A DNA stretch of 64,000 nt from Aquatica leii (taxonomy: Eukaryota; Arthropoda; Insecta; Coleoptera; Lampyridae), in assembly GCA_035610365.1 (NCBI GenBank), contig CM069436.1, positions 35,781,117-35,845,116 of the forward strand. Reading direction: 5' to 3'. Below, one piece after another: positions 11,825-22,861 of this stretch. The notes under the pieces are model-generated. The model worked only from the letters and a program-made list of their open reading frames with translations. It was not told the DNA's origin and ran no database searches. The translations under genes were made by a program, and so were the position numbers. Each line of letters begins with the position of its first letter. Position 1 is the first letter of the stretch.

Positions 11825-11937
11825 TCCATATCTCGAAAACCAATGAGTATTAGACCTAAGTGTATTAGAATTTTTTTCTTGTTTTCATCTCTACTATCAC
11901 CTGCTAAAGTGTGTAAAGTTTTTTTATTAACACCCTG
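11825..11937 (-). repeat. Right terminal inverted repeat of the mariner-type element
   Basis: Inverse copy of the left end. It finishes CACCCTG immediately before the TA duplication at 11938-11939. Confidence 0.85.
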
Positions 11938-12019
11938 TATATTAATTGTATATTTTTAGGAACGTGTTCTTCTTTTTAATGTCTTGCAGATATATGCAAC
12001 TTATATCTACCTAATCGAG

Positions 12020-13200
12020 TTTGAAATCAAGCCAAGCTTTCGAAAAATTAAGCTAACTTTTTAAAAAATCAATCCAAGCCAAACTTTTACAGATCAAGCT
12101 TTCAAGCTTTTACCAAGTTTTCAACTTCTTGAAAATAATATTATCTTAATGTGAAATTTATACCCCAAAATAAAATTTATCAAAGGCAATTGACCCAAAG
12201 CACTTCAGCAAATAGCGTCAATTGAAGAAATCAAAACAGAAATTAAGCAAGTTGTTGAAGTGAGTTCTAAGAAAACTGAATTTAGATGTTATACTTTTTA
12301 CCTTGCAACGTTTTTTGTTTATTTAGTTGAAGTATTGTTTTGGTTACAACTGCAGATAAACATAATCGAGTACACAAAGTACATTTTGTTAAGTTAGCTC
12401 AGCGTCAATACGAAGAAATAAAGATTAGTATCTGCTGTAGTTATTTTACTAACAATTGCTTTTGTAAAGGATGGAAAATTAAAGAGAACAATGATTAACG
12501 CAATACGTGAAGACGTATTAAAATACGGATCTCACAGCATTTACCACGTGGTTAAAATCAAAAGTCAATCTTCACTCATTTAAATAGACAAAACCGTCCC
12601 GAAAACTAATTGCAAATATCTCGAAAATGGGTCACTTTGGACTAAACCTTTATAGGAAGAATTTTTATTTAACGCCACAAAAAAACTTTTCCTTAAGTTT
12701 GTAGTCGTTTATCAGAAATATGCTGTAAGTTACCTCATAAATCTGAATCAATCAGAATTCAAGCGGGTACGCGTCATCAAGTATACACATTGAAACCTCG
12801 CATCGTGAATACTCTGTAAGGGGATTACTTTGTGCCTATTACCACGCCTACCAGACGTGAATAAATTTAGTATTGTTATAGCCATAAAATGTTTGTGTAT
12901 TTCTTATTATCAAATTAATAATTAAATATTAAGTAAATGTATTAATTAATCTTTTATTACTTCCACGTACAGGCGCGTTGCCCCTTTATTTCAGTTCGAA
13001 ATTATAAAGTTACCTAAACTAGAAGTTGGGTAATTGTGGCAATGAGCGTGCAGGGTACGTGTTTCAAGACCATATAGACTGCTTATGCAAAAATAACAAC
13101 AAAAAGTTGTTAAAAGCTTGAAAGCTTTATAAAGCTTGGAAACCAAGCCAAACCTGTATTCAGAAATATTGAACCAAATCAAGCTTTTATCTTTAGAAAA
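12020..13200. repeat. Possible non-autonomous element with AAGCTT-rich ends
   Basis: Two clusters of the motif AAGCTT with nearby CAAGCC sit about 1.1 kb apart. The left one (12030-12130) reads in the order CAAGCCAAGCTTTC, and the right one (13105-13185) largely as its inverse. The interior has no recognisable gene. This resembles the subterminal repeats of small hAT-like elements, but I could not define exact ends or a target duplication. Confidence 0.35.
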
Positions 13201-13279
13201 CTTAATGAATCTCTAGTTGTGCCTATTTGGTAAAATAATTTATTTCCTAAATCAGATTCTCTAAAACTACTATGCAACG

Positions 13280-14220
13280 CCACTCAGCGCTTTGCGTTTT
13301 TTATCTGGTCCATTGCATAACCTGCAGACTATGCATTTAGATCGCTATTTCATATGTCTTTTTATACAGTTTGCCTACTTTTTTCGTACTTTCCTTACTA
13401 TCCTCACCCTAAACTATACTCCCAATGCACCATTGTGCAAACTCTACAACACCTCCGACACTTAAATCGCTTTAAACAATCGTCTTTATAACTCTCGAGG
13501 AGTTTCACTACAGCCATCAGTGTGCCTTGACTATTCTGATCAAAGCACCACCTACTTCTTGCCAGGCCGGTCGTCGCCAGTTTCATTTCCAGTTCAGGAT
13601 TACTCTCTAGATCATTTTCTTGCTCAAACCGCAACTGCTTAAACTTTCACTCGTCATCAATCATCACAGTTCTTTGTATACAATCCATCTTTTGCTATAA
13701 TCGTAAGGAATGAATGCAATCTGTAGAGCATGACAATATATCAGCGTTACGATAACTACTTTCGGCGGGGCTGTGTCATATTACAATCTCTTAATCCATC
13801 TTCCCACTTGTCTTTTCGGTTTACAAAATTGTAACAGCCGTACAAATACATATATGTAAAAAGTTTTCGTATCAACCAAGCATCTCCGGTATTCAATTTG
13901 TGCTTTACCACTTCAGTCCTTCCCAAGCACTTAACAGAGTAAACACGTGTTGATACTGCAGGATAGCCATTTTAACTTCGACCAGCTGGTCATAAGTGAG
14001 ATTTCGGCATTTCTCTCAAATTTAAAACACCTTGTTAAACAAATTTTAATCTGGTTTTTTACAGTAACTCGTATTTGTTCCTTGATACTCTCTATTTGAT
14101 ATTCAATACTAGCTCCTACTTCCTTAAAGTTTCTAGCATTTTTCTTCCAATTATCGTCAGTTTTGAGAAGACTTTTGTAATTTTTTTTTCCATTTGCGGA
14201 GATTCAATCTGTACAAAATG
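13280..14220 (-). mobile_element. Ty3/gypsy fragment with internal deletion (copy B)
   Basis: This stretch aligns by eye, in the same orientation, with scattered parts of the larger gypsy element at 17474-22861. 13286-13830 matches its integrase zinc-binding and RNase H end (about 18690-19330). 13855-14015 matches the region before the reverse transcriptase (about 20405-20540). 14050-14110 matches gag (about 22030-22095). The reverse transcriptase core and protease are missing, so it is an internally deleted relative. Frames are heavily damaged. No LTR was recognised for this copy. Confidence 0.7.
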
Positions 14221-15716
14221 TTAATTACGAATTAAATGCTCTCACATTTAATTTTTACGGCACAGGTGTAACCGTTACCCTCGATTTGTTTATGTAAACA
14301 AATCGCGCGTTATTTATAAACTTAACTCTAGTTATCGCGTTTGTCTTCTTATAGTTCTTATTATTGTCGTCCCGAACATTCCAACGCTTCGAACATTCCA
14401 CAACACTTCGCAGAATTCCGGATAACTGCTTTATCTTAACCTTAAGCCACCATCGGTAGAACATCGACAATGTACCGCTCGTTAAAGGTACGGCGCAACA
14501 ATCAGTATTCAATTCTACCCTCCAGTAAAGATTTAATTCTAGATCAGTTCAGCATCAGATAAGTTTTCTTTAAATAATTTTGTTTGATCATGGTAAGTGA
14601 CTACAGTGGTGAAACTTTACGGATCAATAAGTAATTTCGTTTGATGTTTTAAATTTTGTATGTAATTGACCACTTTAGCATAACTATTGTAAATTATGAA
14701 ATATTGTAATTGACGCTTTTATCGTGATTTCGTTATTGCACTTTAATATTTTCATTTTACGTAACGGATGCCCCTTTGCGTCGAACAATGTCCTGAGTTT
14801 CGTACACATCAGTTAACTCAGACGAATTGATTTATTGTTTGTTTACGTTTCTAGTCATCTTATTGTGTTAAATATAAATTCTCTGCTACCACAACTTGAG
14901 TTGTAATCTTATCTTTATTCATCGTTTCTATTCTAGCCTGTTGCTACCCCAACTGTACGGATCAACAAGTAATAAAGTGTTACGTTCATTTCTTCTGTCC
15001 ATAATTCTTATCTGAGCAACTCGTTAGGACTAGTCGTGATTAAGTATCTGCCAACAATTCGTATCAACGTCTTGACAACATAACGTCATTTAACAACGTT
15101 CCATCAACAATGCGGTTCCAAAAAACTAAAAATTTGTATTTGGTCGACAGACAAAACTTGAACACAAATACAACTGAACAGAACTTCACTGTAAATAACA
15201 TCTATCTTATTATTATTACACTGCAACAATGCCGCTAAATAAGTATGCAGTATAACTATTAACAAGATATAGGTACTTACCTTATATGTTACTGAAACCA
15301 GTAATGGGGCGTAATTTACATCGTGTAAAAAATACACTTTCTTCACGTATAATAATTTTCTACATAACAAAAATTTTATGTAAAAATGTAGCTTATGTAG
15401 AAATTGCAAAAAAATTCGAAAAACAATACATTAAAAAAAATAAACTCTAGAATTGCAATAAATGCAAAAAGAAATGAAGAAATGGATAGGCAAGTACTTA
15501 TTATCATAGCTAATATAAAAAATAGAATTACAAAAGTATCGCATTTTATATCTAAATTAAAGCGGTCAATTTAAACTTCGGTTTGCGTTTTTTAGAAAAT
15601 TCTATAAGTTATTTACGCAACGCAACAGGAGTTAGGAAAAGGTAAATTAATCTACTACAAAAAAATTATTTTTTTTACAAGGAAACATTTCTAGGTAAGT
15701 AAATAATAAACAATTA
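14221..15716. other. Unassigned sequence between gypsy copy B and 15.7 kb
   Basis: About 1.5 kb with no recognised gene. It may include the 5' part or LTR of gypsy copy B. A phrase ACGGATCAA(T/C)AAGTAAT appears twice (about 14620 and 14957). The 101-codon minus frame at 15104-15409 is hydrophobic and unlike any family I know, and I do not call it a gene. Confidence 0.4.
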
Positions 15717-15717
15717 T

Positions 15718-15760
15718 ACAGGGTGTATCTGATTATCGGGTTGTTGTTTTAGCAACTGAA
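15718..15760 (+). repeat. Transposon-end-like CAGGGTGTATCTGATTATCG sequence
   Basis: TATACAGGGTGTATC resembles the outer ends of TA-targeting DNA transposons in this window (CAGGGTG after TA). No matching inverse end was found nearby, so it is at best a single remnant end. Confidence 0.3.
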
Positions 15761-16027
15761 ATTAGAGCATAAATACAAGCAAAAAATGTCAAAATAAAAT
15801 TTCTATTAAAACTCTAAAAAAAACAAATTTTGAGCAACATAAACCGTAAATTACGGACCCGTTGTATTAATTAAGTCTCCTAAGATTGTTGATACTAAGA
15901 ATAAAAATAAACGGTTCTAAGAAGTGAAAATTTTTTCTCAACGATTTGCTGACATTAAAAGCAAAAGTAAATACAAAATAACGTTACCAGATAAGACGTA
16001 ATTAAATTACTGTGGTTAAATTATGTT

Positions 16028-16134
16028 TATAAATAATTTATTAAGTTTTGGTTAAGCTTTTTATTTTTTTAATTAATTTTGCAAATTAATTAAAAAAATA
16101 AAAAGCTTAACCAAAACTTAATAAATTATTTATA
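16028..16134. repeat. Perfect 52-bp inverted repeat with a 3-nt loop
   Basis: Bases 16028-16079 are the exact reverse complement of 16083-16134, separated only by TGC. The match stops abruptly at 16027/16135. The arms are AT-rich but include GGTTAAGC/GCTTAACC, so this is not simple sequence. The DNA or RNA could form a long hairpin. Confidence 0.97.
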
Positions 16135-16829
16135 GATATATATTAATGGTTAATAATGAATTAACATATTAAATTATGTTGTTATTTTGCACATTCTTTT
16201 CCAGCGCACTAGATAATAGCTGAAAGATAACGTATTTAAAAATAATTAATTGTAGGTAATGTTACTGAAATCAGCCATAATTAAATTATAAAAAACACTG
16301 CAAAATAAAATAAATATGCAAAACAACAAGTATTTCTGTAATTTTCGGCTACTAAACGGTTCAACTAAACTATTTCTTCAAATACTCGCCCAGACATTAA
16401 CAGAAAACCGCCACTGAAAGTTACTTTGTTGAATTACATAAAAGAAAATGCAGCTTCACATAGGTAAGTATATTCTAAGAATACTAAATATTTTTGAGAA
16501 TTATCCAACATATTTTTGAAGATTTCTGAATTTAAAGAAGCATAAAAGTGTGTTTTTCTGCAAATTGGTTTTTATGTATCAGATTTAATTGTAAATTTAT
16601 CAATTCCAACTGAAAGCAAGATGGCGCATCGGCGACAGTTAAATTAAACTGTTAACTTGCTAACGATAAATCTTTTTAAAATCATCAAATTTTATAAATT
16701 TCTTGTACAGCTTCATACTTGTTAAAATTACTACCCTTTAAGTATTTCTTTTTTTCTTTCAAAATGCAAAAGTGGGTTAACTGATTATTCTAAAATGTTG
16801 CTAAAATAGTTTTAATTTAGTGGTCAATG

Positions 16830-17455
16830 ATGTGATGTTAATAAACATGTCAAAAAAAAATTGTCTTTTTTCTTGCAATGGCAAATTTAATTGATTCTGA
16901 TGTGAAAACATATCCACAGAGAAGAAAATGTCCTTGTATCTTGTAGGTCAAAAAATGCATTCAGTTTATCTTTAGCACTTAAAAAGTTAATTTTATCCAA
17001 CAATCCATAGAATCGCTTTAACCTTTACCTTTCTTACAACCGATATTACATGTTTAAGATTTAAAATTTTTGTACAAAGAGATTCCTGACGAATAATACA
17101 GTGTCGGAAAATTATTTCTTTTCCTGGACTCTTCATTTTGTGGCTTATTCTTTTTAACAATACAATGTTTTTCCCTGTCAAACTAGGTTATCCATCGGTT
17201 GTAATGTCGACAATTTTCTCCCAGTTTGTATTGTGTTTCTTCTTATCTAAAGCCAGTGCATGGTAAGAACAATTTTTCAACTTTAATTTTAATTGACCAC
17301 ATAAATTATTTGAAATGCTACCAATACGTCTCACAAGAGTTCTTCGTGGCAAAGTAATTTTTTCATACACTTGTTTCTTATCAGGGTAAAACAATTGAGC
17401 GATATCTATCAAAAATTCTTTTACAAATTTCCCATCAAAAAAGAATTTGCACTGT
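16830..17455 (-). pseudogene. hAT-type transposase fragment (GTF2IRD2-like group)
   Basis: Minus-strand frames read FFDGKFVKEFLIDIAQLFYP, then KITLPRRTLVRRIGSISNNL and HALALD, then (after a deletion) WEKIVDITTDG, IFRHCIIRQESLCTKIL and LKHVISVVRKVK. This is the order found in the domesticated hAT transposase half of GTF2IRD2-like and related proteins (the DEST and TTDGAPSM regions). The acidic DEST block is missing and stops follow, so the gene is dead. Further decayed similarity (SHQNQLNLPLQE) runs to about 16830. Its upstream end abuts the gypsy LTR at 17474, suggesting the gypsy element inserted into it. Confidence 0.7.
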
Positions 17456-17473
17456 TTTGCAACCCTATGTGTG

Positions 17474-17740
17474 TATATTACTATCGCTCGGGATTTTTTT
17501 TCCGTACTTTCTATTTATCTAAAACTGGTCTTTGTTTATGTTTATATACGTTCACGCCGTTATATTTATCTTTTCACATGCTCGCGTGATACCCTTAATT
17601 TATTTAAACCGAGAGTCTTCTTACTTCCGACTTCAGCTCCTTTTAAATGCTTTTTATGTATTTCTGTTATCTGTGTCGAGAATTTTCGACATCTTTCGGT
17701 TATTCTCTCAAAGTTGACAGTTACTTCGAGAACGTTTCAC
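17474..17740 (-). repeat. 3' LTR of gypsy copy A, incomplete
   Basis: Matches the right-hand LTR over several blocks (TATTACTATC, CCAAAACTGGTCTT-like, TTCTGTTATCTGT and AGTTGACA...ACTTCGAGTA-like words). The match fades at 17474, where the hAT fragment begins, so about 120 bp of the LTR end appears to be missing or replaced. Confidence 0.7.
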
Positions 17741-18299
17741 TAGCTACTTGTTGAGACTGTTCTGTCCCAAAACAAGAAACTGCATGCCACACCGGTAGAA
17801 AGGATCGTGACGTTAGCGGCAGCTCTCTTCATTTTGGCAATTTTCTTAATAGTAGCAGCTCCTGGCCCCATATTCTGCTTAGATGGTAACTGCAAACCAG
17901 CACTTGAACCTCAGTTTCTCAGAAAACGACCTCTAACATATTTGAAACTCTCTTCCAATTCAGTTGATCTAAACCACAGCCAAGCTTGGATACTGCCAAA
18001 TTCTTAATATTATGAAACTCCATTTCTTTCTTGATATTCCATAATGCTTACCACAGATTTTCGCATAACGGCTTTGCACGTGAGTGCTTCTTGGTTACTA
18101 GATAGAGAATGAAGCGTTGTTCATCAAGTAGTTTTAAAACCTTTCCGACCGCCGGTCTTCGTAATTCATCTAACCGTCCAAACTTTTTTTAAAGCGACTG
18201 CAATCCATCCAAACCCAGCCTTTCCAGAACCCTCGTACATGTTCATAAATATATCAGTCTATTCCATCGACTTGATTTCTAGTTCTGCTTGTGATCACC

Positions 18300-18845
18300 C
18301 TAGTTCCGACCTGGGCTTGCGTAACGTTGCTATCACCAGCAAACAGGGTTAGACGATCAAGGTGAACCACTTCTGACTTGTCTCTGGGTAGGTTTCGGAT
18401 GCGATATATGACGTCATTAATACGCTACACGACTTCATAAAGGCTCTCCCACTGGCTCTGCAGCTTCAGCGACAAACCACGGCTTCGTAAAGAAATATAC
18501 CAGCAGAAAAACTCACTAAAACGTCTGCGACTGTAGATGCTTCTTGATTGTGTATGGCGTATGCCTCCGTCCATTTCATAAAATTATCCATCGCCATCAC
18601 AATGTATTTGTTTCCCGAATCAAATTCTAGAAACGGTCCCGCGATATTAATGGTACTCTCTCTAAAAGACTTCCCACGCTATACTGTTTAATCGGTGCTT
18701 TGCGCTTTTTTTGCTACACTACTTCCTGATGCGCAAACCGTGCACTTACGGCACCATTCCATTACTTCCTCTTTACAGTTCATCCAGTGAATCTTTCTCA
18801 AACTTACCGTAATGTCTTTTTCACGTCAAAATGGTACCCTGATGT
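18300..18845 (-). pseudogene. Gypsy copy A integrase core, broken
   Basis: Downstream of the zinc-binding region on the minus strand, frames read KIHWMNCKEEVMEWCRKCTV, then GPFLEFDSGNKYIVMAMDNF followed by MKWTEAYAIHNQEASTVADV. This is the first part of the gypsy integrase core with its catalytic aspartate (MDNF). Stops and a frameshift follow. The second aspartate block is decayed. Confidence 0.75.
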
Positions 18846-19345
18846 ACCATCGTGCAGATGCTGCAACACCTGTGACACTCGGCGCTTCGGTACTACCAAC
18901 TGCACTTTGTTTAGTGTGCCCTTGACACTCTGTAAAGATCGCTTAAGAAGACTGTTTTCTATTCTCAAAGTACCCCACTGCACCCAGTATGCTTTTATGC
19001 TTTTGCTCAAAACAATCACTTCTTCCCAGATTAGTCGTAAGCCGTTTGCAATCCAGTTCAGAAGTACTCTTATGTCGGGATCGTTTTCTTGTTTGTGACG
19101 CAACTGCTCAGGTTCCAACTCGTCATCAACTATAACAGTTCTTCGGAGACCTTCGATCTTTTTTTCAAGTAGCGAACAATGGCTACAGACTGCCGGACAT
19201 GGTCTTCTAGATAAGGCATCAGCGTTCCGATGACTACTTCCGGCACGTCGTTCGAAGTCATACTCTTGAAGTCTCTCAATCCATCGTGCCACTTGTCCTT
19301 CCGGATTACAAAACTGCAATAGCCATTTTTAAACGGCTTGGTCAC
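18804..19345 (-). pseudogene. Gypsy copy A RNase H end and integrase zinc-binding domain
   Basis: A 171-codon open piece (19319 down to 18804) starts at the RNase H end: VARWIERLQEYDFE, then RAGSSHRNADALSRRPC, the standard end of the gypsy RNase H/tether region. It continues through a linker to LVVPKRRVSQVLQHLHDG and SGYHFDVKKTLR, the HHCC N-terminus of integrase. Upstream, VTKPFKNGYCSFVIRKDKW-like residues in the next frame belong to the same RNase H, one frameshift away. Confidence 0.85.
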
Positions 19346-19749
19346 GGTAAAAATTTGCGTCTATATAAATATTTATAAAAGCGCTCTGTGAACTTGACTA
19401 CTACTAACAATTCTCTTTTAGTCAATAATTCCTTACTGGCCTGAACAAACTTTACTGAAATCAGCGATTACTTTTTCTTGTCCATCTTGCACCTGTTAAA
19501 AGACTGCATCTATGACCATATTACTTACATCGGTAACCAAAACAAATTTTCTATTTCCTCTTGGATAACCTAAAATGAACGAAGTGGCTAAGACTTGCTT
19601 TAGGTGATAGAAAGCATTTTCTTAGTCTTCATTCCATTTAAATTCTGCTATTTCATCGATCAGTTTCGTCAAATGTTTGGCAAATCAGGGTACAATTTGT
19701 CTATAAATCGTGCATAACCCAAAGAAACTTCCGACCTGATGTTTGCCAA

Positions 19750-20450
19750 TAATTTTGGTCATGCTTGTACTACTAGAATCTTGTCTAGTTCAGCCTTTAC
19801 TCCATCTCCAGATACGACGTAACCACGATATTGCACTTCTCTCTTAAATATGTGGCATTTCTTTGAGCTTAGTTTTAGATTTGTACCACGTAGTCGTCGG
19901 TACACATCCTTCAGGTTGTTCAAATGTTCTTCAAACAACCACCAACCGCACTCACGTCGTCTAGATAAATCAAGCACGTTTTCCAAGACAGTCCTCGCAA
20001 GATAGTCTACATTAAACGCTCGAACGTTGTAGGCACGTTACACAGCCCAAAAGCCATTTTACAGTGATCTGCCACAAACCAGTTCCAATCGTCAAAGCTG
20101 TTTTTTTCACAATCCTTGAGGTCCAATTCTACGTGTCAATAAACACTCCTTAAATCCAACGTGGAAAACCACTGGGATCCTGTCAGGGTGTCCAAATTAC
20201 CGTCAAATATGGGTAAAAAAGTTTTGGTCACGTCGTTAAGCTGTCTGTAGTCTACGCAAAACCTCGTTGATCTATCTGTCTTTTTTACTAGTGCCATTAA
20301 GGACGCCCATGGGCTATAAGGTTCAATCACATCTTCTTTCTCCATATCCGTAATGATTTGTTCGACTTTTTCTTTTTTCTCCAAAAAAAGTCGCCGCGGA
20401 TGTTGTCGTATCGACCAAGCGTTTGCGGTATTAATTCTATGCTTCATCAT
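19750..20450 (-). pseudogene. Gypsy copy A reverse transcriptase, broken
   Basis: The 5' piece (20450 down to 20136) carries HRINTANAWSIRQHPRR, EKEDVIEPYSPWAS, FCVDYRQLND and STLDLRS. Across a frameshift the strand reads MAFGLCNVPTTFERLM and CLIYLDDV, the catalytic YXDD box near 19960. The piece from 19986 down to 19759 has the palm-thumb region (EEHLNNLKDVYRRLRGTNLK, then KCHIFKREVQYRGYVVS). The domain order is right but at least two frameshifts prevent translation. Confidence 0.85.
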
Positions 20451-20879
20451 AATAGTTCTTTGAAACCACTCTCCAGCGCGAACACATCTTGATACTGCTG
20501 GATCAACACTTTAACTTTAACCAGCTCGCCTTGACAGAGGTTTTAGCATTTGAAGGTAAGAATGTCCAATAGATGTTGTGGGCACTTTTTTAGATCTTCA
20601 CTAGAATTCACGCATCTTACAATTTAAGATACTGGCGTACATTGGATATAAATTCACATTCATAATCTTTACTGGCATCGTGTTTTTCACTTGTACTAAA
20701 GCCCTTCAACAGCGCAAATGTAGGCTTCCCGGATATTACCATCCAGGCTTGCCAACACCACACTTTCAGTCCTTACAAGCTCTTTATTCAATAAGACTCA
20801 CACGGCTGCCTTCTCTGACAAATGAAAACAAATTTCTTAACTGTCAATCTTCAGAATACCGTTCTGCATATCTAAATGG

Positions 20880-22280
20880 AACCAGTACTTCTGTATAGCG
20901 TTCATTCCCGGCATAACTTTTTCCGTGATGTCGGCTACCAGTACTAAAGGTCGATTACTCTATTTCCCAAACGAATAGTCTTTCAACGCCCGTTCGAAGT
21001 CGTACTGCTATTGATGATTTCTGCTTTTCCCTATGTCCGAATGAATTATGTTTTTCGACGCTCTCGTGTCAAGCAGTAACTGAACACTTCTTTCATTGAT
21101 TTTGATATCGAAATAAATACTGTGCAATTGCTCCATAAACGATGCCATTTGAACAGTAATTTACAGGACATGACTTCTTGAGGTTGACTATCGTCACATT
21201 CAGTCGACTTGTTCTAATTTTCCAGGCTCTCTTCTGATCTTCTTTTGGGCTTAGTACAGCGTCATCCTACGTGGTCCACTTCCCCGCAGTTTCAGCACCT
21301 TACCTCTCTTCCCCGAGGTACTTGCTCGCGGAATACATGTCGCACTATTTCTTCAATACTTTCTCGTGTTTGCAGGGGAGCTTATAGGTGCTACGGTGCA
21401 ATGTCTGTTTAGCCGCCTCGTCGTCCAACGTCCTCAGTCGAGCTAACTGCGTTTCATTGTCTAAGTGGCCGTCTACAAAAGTTTGAATAGCCAAGTGCTC
21501 CCAAAAAGTATCTGATGCTATAGGATACGCAAAGCGTGTCAATCTGGTGATGTCAGCCTAAAACTGTTGAAGACTTTTCGCAACTTTCTGAACCCGACTT
21601 TTAATTTAAGCTTGGTACACTTTTTGCAAATGAACATCTCCATATCTCATTTTTAAACGTGAAATTAAGAGTTCGCAGTTTTCTTGCAAGTGGTCAAAAA
21701 TAATCTGCAAAATTCCAAGCACTTCTCCACGTAAAGCCACTATTAAAGACGTCGCTTTCTACTTGTTGCTCTAACCATTAGCTACAGCTGTAGCTTCAAA
21801 CTGTTTGTGATCGGCTAACCATAAAACTTTACCATAAAAATTTGGAGGTAGAATCTTAAACTTGTGCCTGGCTTCATCTCAATGGACTTCGCTTGTGACA
21901 CTTCCCTCGCCGTTACAATTCATTCGGTTCATTCTTTCTTCAAGCTTCTTTTCTAATTTGTTCTCTACTTCTTCTATTTTGTCTTCTCTAAAGCTTAAAA
22001 TACCGCATTTGCTTTTTTTCTTGAACATATTTACTCTGGTTTTCTACACTAATCTGTATTTATTCTTTTACTGTTTTTATGTGATTTCCAATGCTAGTAT
22101 GCATTTCTTCCATTTTCTAAGAATTTTCGCTAATATTTTTTTCCATTTTTTTAGTATTTCCTTCCATCTTTCTAGAATTTTCTTCTGTTTTTATTTATCA
22201 ATTTTTGACCATTTTTTATCGACACCAGAAATTCAAATAGTTTCGCATCCATTTTCACTTGTAAATGCGTCAGCGACATA
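20880..22280 (-). pseudogene. Gypsy copy A gag and protease region, heavily decayed
   Basis: The protease is recognisable near 21085-21040 as VQLLLDTRASKNI, where the catalytic DTGA has become DTRA. A CCHC zinc knuckle occurs near 21300-21260 as C-x-NCGEVDHVG-x-RC, with both x positions now TGA stops. The capsid-like piece at 21542-21345 (ASDTFWEHLAIQTFVDGHLD) matches gypsy gag. Further upstream only lysine- and glutamate-rich remnants remain. Confidence 0.65.
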
Positions 22281-22449
22281 AATTATAATACAAATAAAAA
22301 GTTTAATAACACTAAATTTTAATAACGCCCGACACTAGTTTAACAATCTGGATCAAGTGAAATTACACTGTGTAAACAAACACACGCAAATCGCAAACTA
22401 AACAGTTGTTTATGTACACAATATCATCGTTTTCAACGGGTTGCGATTA

Positions 22450-22466
22450 CCGACACCTGACACCAA
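22450..22466 (-). promoter_or_regulatory. Likely primer-binding site of gypsy copy A
   Basis: The TTGGTGTCAGG-type sequence starts directly after the LTR end, where a tRNA 3' end would prime minus-strand DNA synthesis. Which tRNA is uncertain. Confidence 0.45.
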
Positions 22467-22861
22467 TGTAACAAATTTTTAAAATTAATTTATTTATAAA
22501 CTAATTATTTACAACAATTTGATTTGATTACTGTTAACTAACACTAACAAAATACAACGGTAATTAAGAAAAACAATACATTTACTTATATATTACTATC
22601 ACTCGGTATTTACTTTCCGCACTTTTTATTTATCCAAAACTGGTCTTAAGGCGTTATATTTATATTTTCCCTGGCGTGCACGTTATACACTTAATTTAAT
22701 TAAACTGACATTATTTAAATCTTTTACTTCCGACTCGATTCGACTGACCGTAGCTCCCTTTGAATAATTTTTATATATTTCTGTTATCTGTATCAAGAAA
22801 TTTCCACAACCTTCAGTTATTGTCTTAAAGTTGACAATTACTTCGAGTACCGTTCAGTACA
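22467..22861 (-). repeat. 5' LTR of gypsy copy A
   Basis: On the minus strand it begins TGTACTGAACGG at 22861 and ends TTTGTTACA at 22467, giving TG...CA ends and about 395 bp. It is followed directly by TTGGTGTCAGGTGTCGG, which looks like a tRNA primer-binding site as seen in many gypsy elements. Confidence 0.7.

Larger units (their letters stand above)
10440..11937 (-). mobile_element. Mariner/IS630-type DNA transposon, nearly intact
   Basis: A complete 1498-bp element flanked by TA duplications (10438-10439 and 11938-11939). Its ends are long inverted repeats of roughly 110 bp, both starting CAGGGTGTTAATAAAAAA and agreeing at all but a few positions. One transposase gene on the minus strand fills the interior and is broken by a single frameshift. 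The well-preserved ends and gene imply recent activity. The element lies in the 13.5-kb MARS2 intron, in the same orientation as the gene. Confidence 0.93.
17474..22861 (-). mobile_element. Ty3/gypsy LTR retrotransposon (copy A), decayed
   Basis: A minus-strand gypsy element with related sequences at both ends (17474-17740 and 22467-22861) that I read as the 3' and 5' LTRs. Between them come gag, protease, reverse transcriptase, RNase H and integrase in the gypsy order. Each domain is interrupted by stops or frameshifts, and the LTRs have clearly diverged, so this is an old copy. It lies in the 13.5-kb MARS2 intron, in the same orientation as the gene. Confidence 0.88.

Noticed and set aside
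15104..15409. 101-codon hydrophobic minus frame
   Set aside because: Composition is that of AT-rich noise and no motif or family is recognised.
17371..17743. Overlapping plus frames rich in aromatic residues
   Set aside because: They are antisense to the gypsy LTR and hAT fragment, with no conserved motif.
21862..22281. 139-codon plus frame rich in Phe, Ser and Leu
   Set aside because: It is the antisense of the Lys/Glu-rich gag region of gypsy copy A.
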